This document shows positions 44,233-51,643 of a stretch of DNA of 64,000 nt, one piece after another. Every line of letters starts with the position of its first letter. Position 1 is the stretch's first letter. Below the pieces are notes generated by a model. It did not search any database and was not told where the DNA came from. It was given only the letters and a program-made list of their open reading frames with translations. Source of the stretch: Clostridia bacterium (lineage in GTDB: Bacteria; Bacillota; Clostridia; Christensenellales; Borkfalkiaceae); NCBI GenBank assembly GCA_021204625.1, contig JAJPZA010000025.1, positions 1 to 64,000 on the forward strand, written 5' to 3'. A program made the translations under genes and the position numbers.

Positions 44233-44727
44233 TCAGTCCCACGTGGACTCATGCAGCTGCCCCTGCAGCCGGAAGTCCCTGAACCCGTCCTGCCTCAAAG
44301 CTTCATACACGGCTATAGCCACGGAGTTGGAGAGGTTGAGGCTCCGTGTGTCGCCTACCATTGGGATTCGCAGGCACTGCTCCCTGTTGGCCTTCAGAAG
44401 GCTCTCCGGAAGGCCCCGTGTCTCCTTGCCGAAGACCAGAAAATCCCCGTCATGAAAAGGCGCCTCCGAATATACCTTGAGGCCTTTGGTTGTAAAGTAC
44501 CAGAATGTCCCGTCCGGGAATTTCTCCCGGAGCTCCTCAAAGGAGTCATAGTATGAGATCTTTGCCTCGGACCAGTAATCCAGCCCGGCCCTTTTGAGGT
44601 ACCGGTCATCCGTGGAGAATCCTAAGGGGCGCACCAGATGCAGGGCGCATCCCGTGGCCACGCATGTGCGCACTATGTTGCCGGTGTTCTGGGGAATCTC
44701 CGGCTCTACGAGAACTATATTGTACAT
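44233..44727 (-). CDS. trmL: tRNA (cytidine(34)-2'-O)-methyltransferase TrmL
   Basis: 164 residues from the ATG at 44727, preceded by AAGGA; an upstream in-frame ATG has no ribosome site. SPOUT-fold motifs: NIVLVEPEIPQNTGNIVRTC, LVFGKETRGLPESLL, and IPMVGDTRSLNLSNSVAIA with YEALRQ. The compact size without an extra RNA-binding domain is that of TrmL (YibK), which methylates the wobble base of tRNA-Leu isoacceptors. It precedes rdgB but rdgB has its own promoter. Confidence 0.95.
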   Translation of the reverse strand: MYNIVLVEPEIPQNTGNIVRTCVATGCALHLVRPLGFSTDDRYLKRAGLDYWSEAKISYYDSFEELREKFPDGTFWYFTTKGLKVYSEAPFHDGDFLVFGKETRGLPESLLKANREQCLRIPMVGDTRSLNLSNSVAIAVYEALRQDGFRDFRLQGQLHESTWD

Positions 44728-44799
44728 TTCATTATCCTTCTGCATATGACCCTGCAGCGTGTTTGCGGGGAGCAGGTATACAAGCGCCTGTATGCCGGA

Positions 44800-44828
44800 A
44801 TTGTACTACAACTGCGGGAAAAAAGCAA
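44800..44828 (-). promoter_or_regulatory. Promoter of trmL
   Basis: Minus strand TTGCTT, 17-bp spacer, TACAAT. Confidence 0.5.
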
Positions 44829-44920
44829 ATGTCAGGTGATTTAAATATGATTAAATATGCATGTAAATGATTACAGATTATATCATTTATACTATTTTAA
44901 GAATTATTTTATACAAATAC

Positions 44921-44956
44921 TTGCAATTGTAATGTAAATATAATATAATGATTACA
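44921..44956 (+). promoter_or_regulatory. Promoter and probable operator of the toxin-antitoxin pair
   Basis: TTGCAA, 17-bp spacer, TATAAT (44944-44949). An inverted repeat TGTAAT (44928-44933) / ATTACA (44951-44956) flanks the -10, a plausible autoregulatory site for the antitoxin. Confidence 0.5.
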
Positions 44957-44976
44957 CTACAAGGAGGTAAACAATT

Positions 44977-45267
44977 ATGGCAGGCACACTTGTACAATTT
45001 CGTCTTGATAATGAAATGAAAGATGAAGCAGACTATATTTGCAAACAGCTTGGCTTGGATCTTCCATCATATCTTAAGATGTGTGTTTCAAGACTTATAT
45101 CAGAAAATGGTATACCATTCAGTATGAAAAATGTTTATTCTAGTTATGATCTAATGAGCATACTTAGGACAACAAGCCAGATTGCCGCACAAAACGGCAC
45201 GGCCGATATGACGCTGGACGAAATTAATGAGGAAATAGCAGAGGCTAGGAAGGCTAGGTTAAAATAA
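44977..45267 (+). CDS. RelB/DinJ family antitoxin
   Basis: 96 residues; AAGGAGG 8-9 nt before the ATG. Ribbon-helix-helix start GTLVQFRLDNEMKDEADYI and LGLDLPSYLKMCVSRLISENGIPF match RelB/DinJ. The C-terminal half (MTLDEINEEIAEARKARLK) is the presumed toxin-neutralising helix. The toxin gene begins 3 nt after the stop. A+T-rich, unlike the core genes around it. Confidence 0.88.
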   Translation: MAGTLVQFRLDNEMKDEADYICKQLGLDLPSYLKMCVSRLISENGIPFSMKNVYSSYDLMSILRTTSQIAAQNGTADMTLDEINEEIAEARKARLK

Positions 45268-45270
45268 GAC

Positions 45271-45750
45271 ATGGATAAATATTATGCTGTTATTGATACT
45301 AATGTCATTGTGTCAGCTGTCTTAAAGATGGGGTCTGATTCGATAAGCAATCCTGTGCTTTCATTTGAAGCATTAACAGCTCCGGCAAAAATTATAAATC
45401 TTGTCCAGCGCAATAAGATTGTTCCGATTGTTAGCACGGAAATAATTGCAGAGTATCGAGATGTATTGTCACGTAGCAAGTTCAAATTTCCAGCAACGGT
45501 TGTAACCCAATTCATCAATATCATTCTGGAACATGCAGCATTTGTGTCTCCTGTAAGGCAGGATGTCAAATTGCCTGATCCGAAGGATGCTATCTTCTAT
45601 GAGATAACAATGAGTGCACGAACTGACAGTGATGCTTATCTCGTGACTGGTAATTTAAAAGATTTTCCTATAAAACCATTTATTGTTACCCCTCATCAAA
45701 TGCTTGAAATAATCAATTCAGATGGCGGCAGTTGTTATGTGAATGAATAG
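45271..45750 (+). CDS. PIN-domain toxin
   Basis: 159 residues. PIN nuclease motifs: YYAVIDTNVIVSAVL (first acidic residue), STEIIAEYRDVLSR (Glu), and LPDPKDAIFYEITM with YLVTGNLKDFP (third and fourth acidic positions). It belongs to the putative-toxin PIN group (COG1569 type), RNases that cut mRNA or tRNA. Partnered with a RelB/DinJ-like antitoxin rather than a VapB; such mixed pairs occur. A terminator follows. Confidence 0.88.
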   Translation: MDKYYAVIDTNVIVSAVLKMGSDSISNPVLSFEALTAPAKIINLVQRNKIVPIVSTEIIAEYRDVLSRSKFKFPATVVTQFINIILEHAAFVSPVRQDVKLPDPKDAIFYEITMSARTDSDAYLVTGNLKDFPIKPFIVTPHQMLEIINSDGGSCYVNE

Positions 45751-45779
45751 GGAGACTCAGAGGAATAAAACGTATGAAG

Positions 45780-45806
45780 CGCATGCGGGCAACTGCATGC
45801 GTTTTC
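45780..45806 (+). terminator. Terminator of the toxin-antitoxin operon
   Basis: CGCATGC / GCATGCG stem with an 8-nt loop, then TTTTCTG. Confidence 0.6.
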
Positions 45807-45971
45807 TGCAATACAGCCCCATTGTGGGAGTTCCATTTGTGAAATTAACGACGGCCCGGGAGAAGGAAGGGAGAGCGGATTTATGCTTTGGACGCGTCAT
45901 AAGTCGCTTCTAACGATGTTTAAGCCGGAATGAGGGGGAGCGGAGCGGGCGTCATGCGCTCATAAAAGTGT

Positions 45972-46001
45972 TTGACATTATATCCTTTCAGCTGTTACAA
46001 T
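45972..46001 (+). promoter_or_regulatory. Promoter of the Na/Pi cotransporter-Fur operon
   Basis: TTGACA, 18-bp spacer, TACAAT with TGT extension. Confidence 0.65.
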
Positions 46002-46056
46002 GTTAGACAGCGGCCCGCCGTACAGGAGTGCCGCAATATGTTCCAGAGAGACGTAT

Positions 46057-47811
46057 ATGGCGCTATCGCTCTTAGATGCCGTTAGTCTGAACGTTGAAGA
46101 CGTCCTGACGATAGTCAACAATCTCCTCCTGATGCTCGGAGGAGTGGCGGCATTCATAATCGGCATGAACATGATGGGCAACGGCCTCGAGAAGGCCGCC
46201 GGAAAGCCTATACGCAGGCTCATGGGCAAGGCCACAAAGAACAGGTTCCTGGGAATCGTGACGGGCGCTGCCGTCACGGCCATAGTCACCAGTTCTTCGG
46301 CGACAACAGTCATGATAGTGGGCTTCGTAAACGTGGGCCTCATGACGCTGGCGCAGGCGACCTCGCTTATCATGGGTGCAAACATAGGCACGACCATCAC
46401 TGCGTTCATATCCGCTATATCCACGACAGGAGGCACCCTTGAGATAACCTCCATTTTTGCGTTCATAGCGTTCGTGGGAGCTCTCATGACCATGATCTCA
46501 AAGAACGAGAAGGTCAAAAGAGTCGGCGTCATTCTGGAAGGATTAGGGCTTATTTTCGTGGGCATGAACACTATGTCATCGTCCATGGCAACCCTTATTA
46601 AGGACACGGACTCCAATGTCTCCATAGCCATACAGAACCTCTTCGTGGCGATAGGAGCGGGCAAGGACACCTTAACGTGGGAAATTATAGTCCTGTTCCT
46701 TTTGGGAGCCCTTATCACGGGCCTTGTGCAGTCCTCGGCGGCTGTGACGGCAATAGTCATTTCCCTGGCGTCGGCGAATCTCATAACCTTCCCGATGGCC
46801 ATGTTCATAATCCTGGGCACCAACGTCGGAACGACGGTCACGGCGATGCTCTCCTCGATAGGCACAAGCGTCAACGCAAGGCGAACGGCCATGGTGCATC
46901 TGATGTTCAACATCATAGGCTCGGTCATCTTCATGATAGTCCTGGCCTTCACGAGCAAATACGTGTCGGCCTTCCTGGACAAAGCCATAGGCATCGTTTC
47001 GTGGGAGATAGCCATATTCCATATGTGCTTCAACATCCTCACGACCCTCATTCTCGTGCCCTTCATCAAATACCTGGTCAAGCTCGCCTGCATCATCGTC
47101 CGCGAGAAGAAAGGCAAGCCGGAGGAGACGGCAGAGCCTCTGGATTCCCGTATCCTCAAGACTCCGGCCATTGCCGTGGGGCAGACCAGAAAAGAGTTCT
47201 GCCGCGTGATGGACGACACGTACAGCAACTACAGGCTTGCCCTGGACATGCTCACATCCCGCAACGCTTCCGAGAAGGAGAAGTTCACGGAAGAGAAGAA
47301 GAGGATAGACGGCATCTGCGAATATCTCACCAAATTCCTTGTCAAGCTTTCCTTAAGCGAGCTGTCCGAAGTGGACGAGAACAAGGTATCCTCGTTCTAC
47401 CACGTGGCCTCGGATATCGGGCGAATAGGCGATTATTCTGAAAACATAGCGAACTATGCGGAAAAGATGGCGGACGACGACCTCAACTTCTCTGAGCACG
47501 CATGGGACGAAGTGAGGGAGATGGACACCCTCATATCCCGTCTGTACAATTACGCCGAGAAGGCCTTCGGAGGGATAGACGTAAGCTACCTGTCCAACGC
47601 TGAATTCGTGGAGAAGGATATAGACAAAATGAGTGACCAAATGAGGGAGAGCCACCTGAGGCGAACCGCTGAGAACCGGTGCACGCCCGAGGCAGGAGCC
47701 ATCTTCCTGGAGCTCACGATAAGCATGGAGCGCATAGGCGGCCATCTCAAGAACATAGCGGACTCCATCCGCATGTATGCTGGAACCTCCAGCCTCGCCA
47801 CAGCGAAATGA
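46057..47811 (+). CDS. Na/Pi cotransporter family protein with PhoU-like domain
   Basis: 584 residues from the ATG at 46057 (weak site; a longer frame begins in the promoter). Two inverted Na_Pi_cotrans repeats are visible: TAIVTSSSATTVMIVGFVN with IMGANIGTTITAF, and GLVQSSAAVTAIVISL with ILGTNVGTTVTAM; the QSSA/SSSA motifs form the substrate site. The C-terminal 230 residues are helical and PhoU-like. The family imports phosphate, or exports it as in some NptA-type proteins, using Na+. Its stop overlaps the start of a Fur-family regulator. Confidence 0.93.
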   Translation: MALSLLDAVSLNVEDVLTIVNNLLLMLGGVAAFIIGMNMMGNGLEKAAGKPIRRLMGKATKNRFLGIVTGAAVTAIVTSSSATTVMIVGFVNVGLMTLAQATSLIMGANIGTTITAFISAISTTGGTLEITSIFAFIAFVGALMTMISKNEKVKRVGVILEGLGLIFVGMNTMSSSMATLIKDTDSNVSIAIQNLFVAIGAGKDTLTWEIIVLFLLGALITGLVQSSAAVTAIVISLASANLITFPMAMFIILGTNVGTTVTAMLSSIGTSVNARRTAMVHLMFNIIGSVIFMIVLAFTSKYVSAFLDKAIGIVSWEIAIFHMCFNILTTLILVPFIKYLVKLACIIVREKKGKPEETAEPLDSRILKTPAIAVGQTRKEFCRVMDDTYSNYRLALDMLTSRNASEKEKFTEEKKRIDGICEYLTKFLVKLSLSELSEVDENKVSSFYHVASDIGRIGDYSENIANYAEKMADDDLNFSEHAWDEVREMDTLISRLYNYAEKAFGGIDVSYLSNAEFVEKDIDKMSDQMRESHLRRTAENRCTPEAGAIFLELTISMERIGGHLKNIADSIRMYAGTSSLATAK

Positions 47812-48203
47812 CCCACAGAAACACCAAGCAGAAAAAAATCATAATGGACGCACTGCTCTCGGCGGACCATCCCACTGCCACGGAGCTTTGCGAGATAGTG
47901 CAGGAGCGATGCCCCAGCATAAGCCGGGCCACGGTCTTCAGGGACCTCGGCATGTTCGCGGACGAAGGGTCCGTCCAGAAAGTCACCCTTTCGGACGGCG
48001 AAGCCCGTTTCGACGCCAACACCAAGCCCCACGCCCACGCCAAATGCGTCTGCTGCGGACGCATCTATGACGTCTTCGAGAACAAGGTCTCATGCCTTCT
48101 CGGGGACGAGGATTTGGGAGGCTTCGAGATATACTCGGCCACCTTGGAGCTGTCCGTCAAATGCCCCGCCTGCATAGAGGCGGAAAAGGCACTCACAAGC
48201 TAG
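47808..48203 (+). CDS. Fur/PerR family metalloregulator
   Basis: 131 residues. The ATG overlaps the stop of the phosphate transporter gene (ATGA), so translation is coupled. Winged-helix part: TKQKKIIMDALLSADHPTA and SISRATVFRDLGMFADEGSV (recognition helix). The metal site includes HAHAKCVCCGRIYD (His and CxxC) and the C-terminal CPAC, giving the structural zinc site. Whether it senses Fe, Zn, Mn or peroxide cannot be told. Linkage of a Fur-family regulator to a Na/Pi carrier is unusual. Confidence 0.92.
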   Translation: MTHRNTKQKKIIMDALLSADHPTATELCEIVQERCPSISRATVFRDLGMFADEGSVQKVTLSDGEARFDANTKPHAHAKCVCCGRIYDVFENKVSCLLGDEDLGGFEIYSATLELSVKCPACIEAEKALTS

Positions 48204-48211
48204 CCCGCAGC

Positions 48212-48247
48212 AAAAAAAAGCCGGATTCAAACCCCGCAAAATCCGGC
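48212..48247 (-). terminator. Minus-strand intrinsic terminator with no matching gene
   Basis: GCCGGATT / AATCCGGC stem, 12-nt loop, and eight U on the minus strand only. It implies leftward transcription from the 48.3-48.9 kb region, where no good minus-strand gene is seen. Confidence 0.5.
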
Positions 48248-48267
48248 AAAAATCAGCAAAAACCCAG

Positions 48268-48289
48268 GCAGGCCGCCGGCCTGCTTTTT
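48268..48289 (+). terminator. Terminator of the Na/Pi-Fur operon
   Basis: GCAGGCC GCC GGCCTGC followed by TTTTTG. Confidence 0.75.
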
Positions 48290-48481
48290 GTTTGGACTAA
48301 TAACGAACAAATGTTTGTGAAATCGGCCATTCAGAAATTTCTGCAATATTTACATGTGAAAAATTGATGAAATATTATTTTACTTCCCGAAATATGTTTA
48401 AAGGCATGCAAAAAGGTTTATAATTATAATGTGGGATAATTTCTTTTTACTGTACTGCAAATAGTTTCTTTTGGAGTGAAT

Positions 48482-48649
48482 ATGGAAAAGAGTGTTATGA
48501 GCAAGGAGGAAAGGCTTGCCAGATGGAAGAGCCTTTCAGATGAGATTGCTGATGTTCCTGATTAGGCGGTTGAGAAATCTGTGGGGGTAGGGCAGCTTGC
48601 GGACAGGATTGAGGTTATTTTCAGTATTATAACAATTGGAACTCCGTGA
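48482..48649 (+). pseudogene. Short gene interrupted by an amber codon
   Basis: TTTGGAG precedes an ATG at 48482. The frame gives 27 plausible residues (MSKEERLARWKSLSDEIAD...) and a TAG at about 48563-48565. It stays open for 27 more codons (AVEKSVGVGQLADRIEVIFS) to a TGA. The composition resembles a small antitoxin or DNA-binding protein; no family is recognised. It could instead be an intact 27-residue peptide. Confidence 0.35.
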
Positions 48650-48707
48650 CCGGTGGCCAAATAACTGGAATCCCGAGGCCGGTGGCCAAACAACTGAAAT
48701 CCCTTGA
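48631..48707. repeat. 29-bp tandem repeat, about 2.6 copies
   Basis: Units start CCGGTGGCCAAA at 48650 and 48679 with AACTGGAATCCC-like ends; a partial copy precedes at 48631-48649. Copies differ by a few bases. Just downstream (48708-48861) a plus-strand frame gives LRIDLRRILPEADVLFLKAY... without a start, probably another gene remnant. Confidence 0.7.
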
Positions 48708-48878
48708 ACGGGAAGGTGTACAGGCCTTCGCATTGACTTGCGGAGGATTCTGCCCGAAGCGGATGTGCTCTTTCTTAAGGCTTATGGAAGCATAGGCCAA
48801 AAAAAGCATGGGAGAGATTCCATCCCAAATGCTGTTCAGGCGGGAAGCATGCTTCCATGAAATATACAAAAGGAGAAT

Positions 48879-49571
48879 ATGAAAATGAACGGCAAGAGTT
48901 TGGAAAAGGGGCCCGGGGGCACTGTGCGCATCGTTTCAGCGAACGGAAAGGAAGTTCCCCCGGATGTCCGCAAGTCTGCTGAGTCCTTGGCCGCGGTCAT
49001 TGCCTGGATGTCCAGGCAGAAGGATATGCGCGCGAAGAAGCCTGTGAAGGCATATACCACCAAGAACTGCAGCAGCAAGGAAATGTCTGACAAAATGAAG
49101 ACAATCATAGAAGTCATGACCCCGCCCGGCGTCATGAGCGTGAGGGATTATATGCTTTCCATGAACGCCGACTATGAGCTGGACGTGATGTCATACAGTT
49201 TCCTTACCGTGGAGGAGGTCTACTTCGCCAACCTCGTCTTTAAGAACGAGGCTTTGCGGCGTGACGTCATCGTCACTATGACCGGCAGCGGCGAGGCCTT
49301 TCCCGGCAACATTGAGGACATGCAGCGGTTCCTGCCCTGGTATGACTGTTCCGGGGACTGCTGCTACGGAAATCCGGCGATCGGCATCGTCATATGCGAT
49401 GACATGGCTTCCCCCGGGGTGGCGTACGTCTTCTCAGACAGGGAGGACCCCTTGCACAGCCCTGTATACAGGAGCACGGCAGACCTTCCGGAAGAGTTCC
49501 GCCCGGTCCTGCCGGACGCAGAAAAGCTTCTCAGCCTTCCCGGGCTCGGAGGAATTGCAATCCCTGGATGA
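48879..49571 (+). CDS. Hypothetical protein, unknown family
   Basis: 230 residues; AAAGGAGA precedes the ATG. The N-terminal 70 residues are basic (RKSAESLAAVIAWMSRQKDMRAKK). The rest appears to be a globular alpha/beta domain (YELDVMSYSFLTVEEVYFANLV, DVIVTMTGSGEAFPG, with CSGDCCYG). No TM segment or signal peptide, and no family recognised. It stands alone beside decayed sequence, in an accessory-looking stretch. Confidence 0.6.
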   Translation: MKMNGKSLEKGPGGTVRIVSANGKEVPPDVRKSAESLAAVIAWMSRQKDMRAKKPVKAYTTKNCSSKEMSDKMKTIIEVMTPPGVMSVRDYMLSMNADYELDVMSYSFLTVEEVYFANLVFKNEALRRDVIVTMTGSGEAFPGNIEDMQRFLPWYDCSGDCCYGNPAIGIVICDDMASPGVAYVFSDREDPLHSPVYRSTADLPEEFRPVLPDAEKLLSLPGLGGIAIPG

Positions 49572-49716
49572 CACAGCCGTCAGGCCAAATAATGCCCGCA
49601 GGCATCTCCTGTGTGTTTCATAAGGGATACAGCAGCTTTCAGTTCGCGGATATCCTCAGATGACATTCCGCTCACAGCACCGGAACGGCCGCATGGGCGG
49701 CATGATTTTGCAGCAG

Positions 49717-49740
49717 AAAAGGCAGCCTCTTGGCTGCCTT
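49717..49740 (-). terminator. Terminator of the YwaF-like gene
   Basis: AAGGCAGCC / GGCTGCCTT stem with a 4-nt loop; minus-strand tail TTTTCTG. Confidence 0.7.
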
Positions 49741-49766
49741 GGATATTCTATAGAATTCTGTTGCTG

Positions 49767-51257
49767 TTACGCAGAATCTTCAGCGTCTTCGGTGAAGATC
49801 TCGGCGGCGTTTTCAAGGGCCTCGTCCCCGGGGGCGTCCGGTGCGGGGTTCATGAAGGTTCCCCTGCGGTTAATGAAACGCTTGTGGCAGTAGGAGAACA
49901 GGTAGTACAGGCCGTTGAAGGTGTAGAAGATTGCCACATAGAAAAGGTAAAGGAAGATAAGGTAGAAGAGGTTGAACTCGTATTTCCAGATGGTGAACGG
50001 GATGTTCGGCGGATTGTAGATGGGCAGAGGGTCTATCTGCGTGAATGAGTAGTTCGGAACAATGAGCTCGTCTTCAGTGAGGTACACGCCGTTGTAGCTT
50101 AAGGTCATGGAGTAGGAGGTTATCACGCCGCTCACAACCGTGGCGAGGATAATGAACACCAGGTAATATATGAGAGGAATTACGGCGTCCTTCGGGCGCC
50201 ATTTGTAAAGGCCCAGGGCTGCAGGCATCACGCAGAGCACGAAGAGCCATGCGTGGGTCACAACAAGGTATACCGTGGTGTAGCTGCAGAATATGCCGTA
50301 GTTGGACATCTCGGGCCGGCCGAAGTAAACGAACATGGTGAGGGCTCCGGCGGCGTGTATGAAGAAGGCCATGGAGAGGAAGACTCTTTTTTTGGTGAAT
50401 ACGGCAATGAGGGCTATGAAGACGCCTATGTTGCATATATAGAGCGGGAAAGCCGTGAATATGGTATGGTATACGTTGTAGCCGTCTCCCATGAGCATGG
50501 AGTTACGGCTGCAGTACTGCCAGACCATGACAAGGGCTAAGTAGCGCAGAATGTCCCATTTGTCCTTTTCGCTCCTGTGTTTAAGCAGATAATACACTCC
50601 AATGGTGAGCCCGGCCAGGTACAGAAGGGCAAGGAAATGCCAGATTGTGAAGCTGCCGAAGTTGAGGATGCTGTCCGAGGCTATGGAGCCGGCGTCGTAG
50701 AAATTCTCGAAGATGTTGAGCGGCATCATGAGAATCATGGTCACGGGAGCGAGGATGAATGAGCGGGGATATATCTTGTATCCGTCACGCACGAAGAGGC
50801 CCACGCAGAGTATGGCCATGAGGCCGTTCTCCAGGTAGTACAGCATGCGGACCACCCATTCCGGCATGAACTCGTTTATGCCTGCGTAGATCATCGTGGC
50901 GGCCGAGGCGCCCTCTGTGGCCATTGTAACAGAGAAGAAGTCTCCGTACAGGAAGGCCGAGATTACGATAAAAATGGGCAGGAAATACTTGGCCACGTCT
51001 GCGGCGGACCGCCTGTTCAAAAAAATAGCCATGGGGAAGAGCACATAGCCGCACTTCTTGACCCACTGGCTTATTATGAACGATTTGTAGAACTCGCCGA
51101 AGCGGTTGAAAATGTAATAGTCCGAAACTGTGAGCGTGGACAAAAAACCGCAAACCAGAAGGATTACGGTGCACGCTTTCAAAGCCCGGTTCAAGCCGGC
51201 CTTCAGAATCTTGTCCCTTTCAGGGGCCTCAGACAGTTTAACATTCTCCACGGGCAT
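49767..51257 (-). CDS. YwaF/TMEM164-like multi-pass membrane protein
   Basis: 496 residues with ten or more hydrophobic segments. The central part FPLYICNIGVFIALIAVFTKKRVFLSMAFFIHAAGALTMFVYFGRP and VTHAWLFVLCVMP resembles the YwaF/TMEM164 (TIGR02206) core, where a Leu-x-Leu-Cys-(D/N) segment is followed by a later conserved His. It is about twice the usual length, with extra N- and C-terminal helices and an acidic tail (ENAAEIFTEDAEDSA). The ATG at 51257 lies one base after a TAAAAT box, so a GTG at 51251 may be the true, leaderless start. Function unknown. Confidence 0.7.
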   Translation of the reverse strand: MPVENVKLSEAPERDKILKAGLNRALKACTVILLVCGFLSTLTVSDYYIFNRFGEFYKSFIISQWVKKCGYVLFPMAIFLNRRSAADVAKYFLPIFIVISAFLYGDFFSVTMATEGASAATMIYAGINEFMPEWVVRMLYYLENGLMAILCVGLFVRDGYKIYPRSFILAPVTMILMMPLNIFENFYDAGSIASDSILNFGSFTIWHFLALLYLAGLTIGVYYLLKHRSEKDKWDILRYLALVMVWQYCSRNSMLMGDGYNVYHTIFTAFPLYICNIGVFIALIAVFTKKRVFLSMAFFIHAAGALTMFVYFGRPEMSNYGIFCSYTTVYLVVTHAWLFVLCVMPAALGLYKWRPKDAVIPLIYYLVFIILATVVSGVITSYSMTLSYNGVYLTEDELIVPNYSFTQIDPLPIYNPPNIPFTIWKYEFNLFYLIFLYLFYVAIFYTFNGLYYLFSYCHKRFINRRGTFMNPAPDAPGDEALENAAEIFTEDAEDSA

Positions 51258-51258
51258 G

Positions 51259-51288
51259 ATTTTAACCTATAAACTTTGAAATTGTCAA
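51259..51288 (-). promoter_or_regulatory. Promoter overlapping the start of the YwaF-like gene
   Basis: Minus strand TTGACA, 18-bp spacer, TAAAAT; the annotated ATG is one base downstream of the -10. Confidence 0.5.
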
Positions 51289-51516
51289 CAGAATGACGCG
51301 CATCTTTGCCACATAACAGCGCATTTTGGTCCCGCCATTTTGGTCCGCTTTGGCCCGCTGAAGAAACGGATTGCGGAATCTGCATGCTCCGGCCATTCCG
51401 CCGGCGGTTTTTCTGCCCCCAGGCCGTTTTCGCGCATCTGTTCCGGTCCGGAATGCAGCCGCAATTTTTTTACAGACGGCGGAAATTAAGATTTTGAGGA
51501 AATAGGACAGCAAGTA

Positions 51517-51545
51517 TTGCAAAAAGACGTCCGTTTTGCTATTCT
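51517..51545 (+). promoter_or_regulatory. Promoter of the acidic-tailed membrane protein gene
   Basis: TTGCAA, 17-bp spacer, TATTCT with TGC extension. The rest of the 385-bp region between the divergent genes shows no gene. Confidence 0.5.
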
Positions 51546-51643
51546 TTTATGAGCAGAACATGAGCAAAAGAGAGAGAAGAGAGGATGGCGCGCACTGGCG
51601 CGCGAGGCCGTGAGAGAGCGGCGCATCCGACAGAGTGTCCGGA

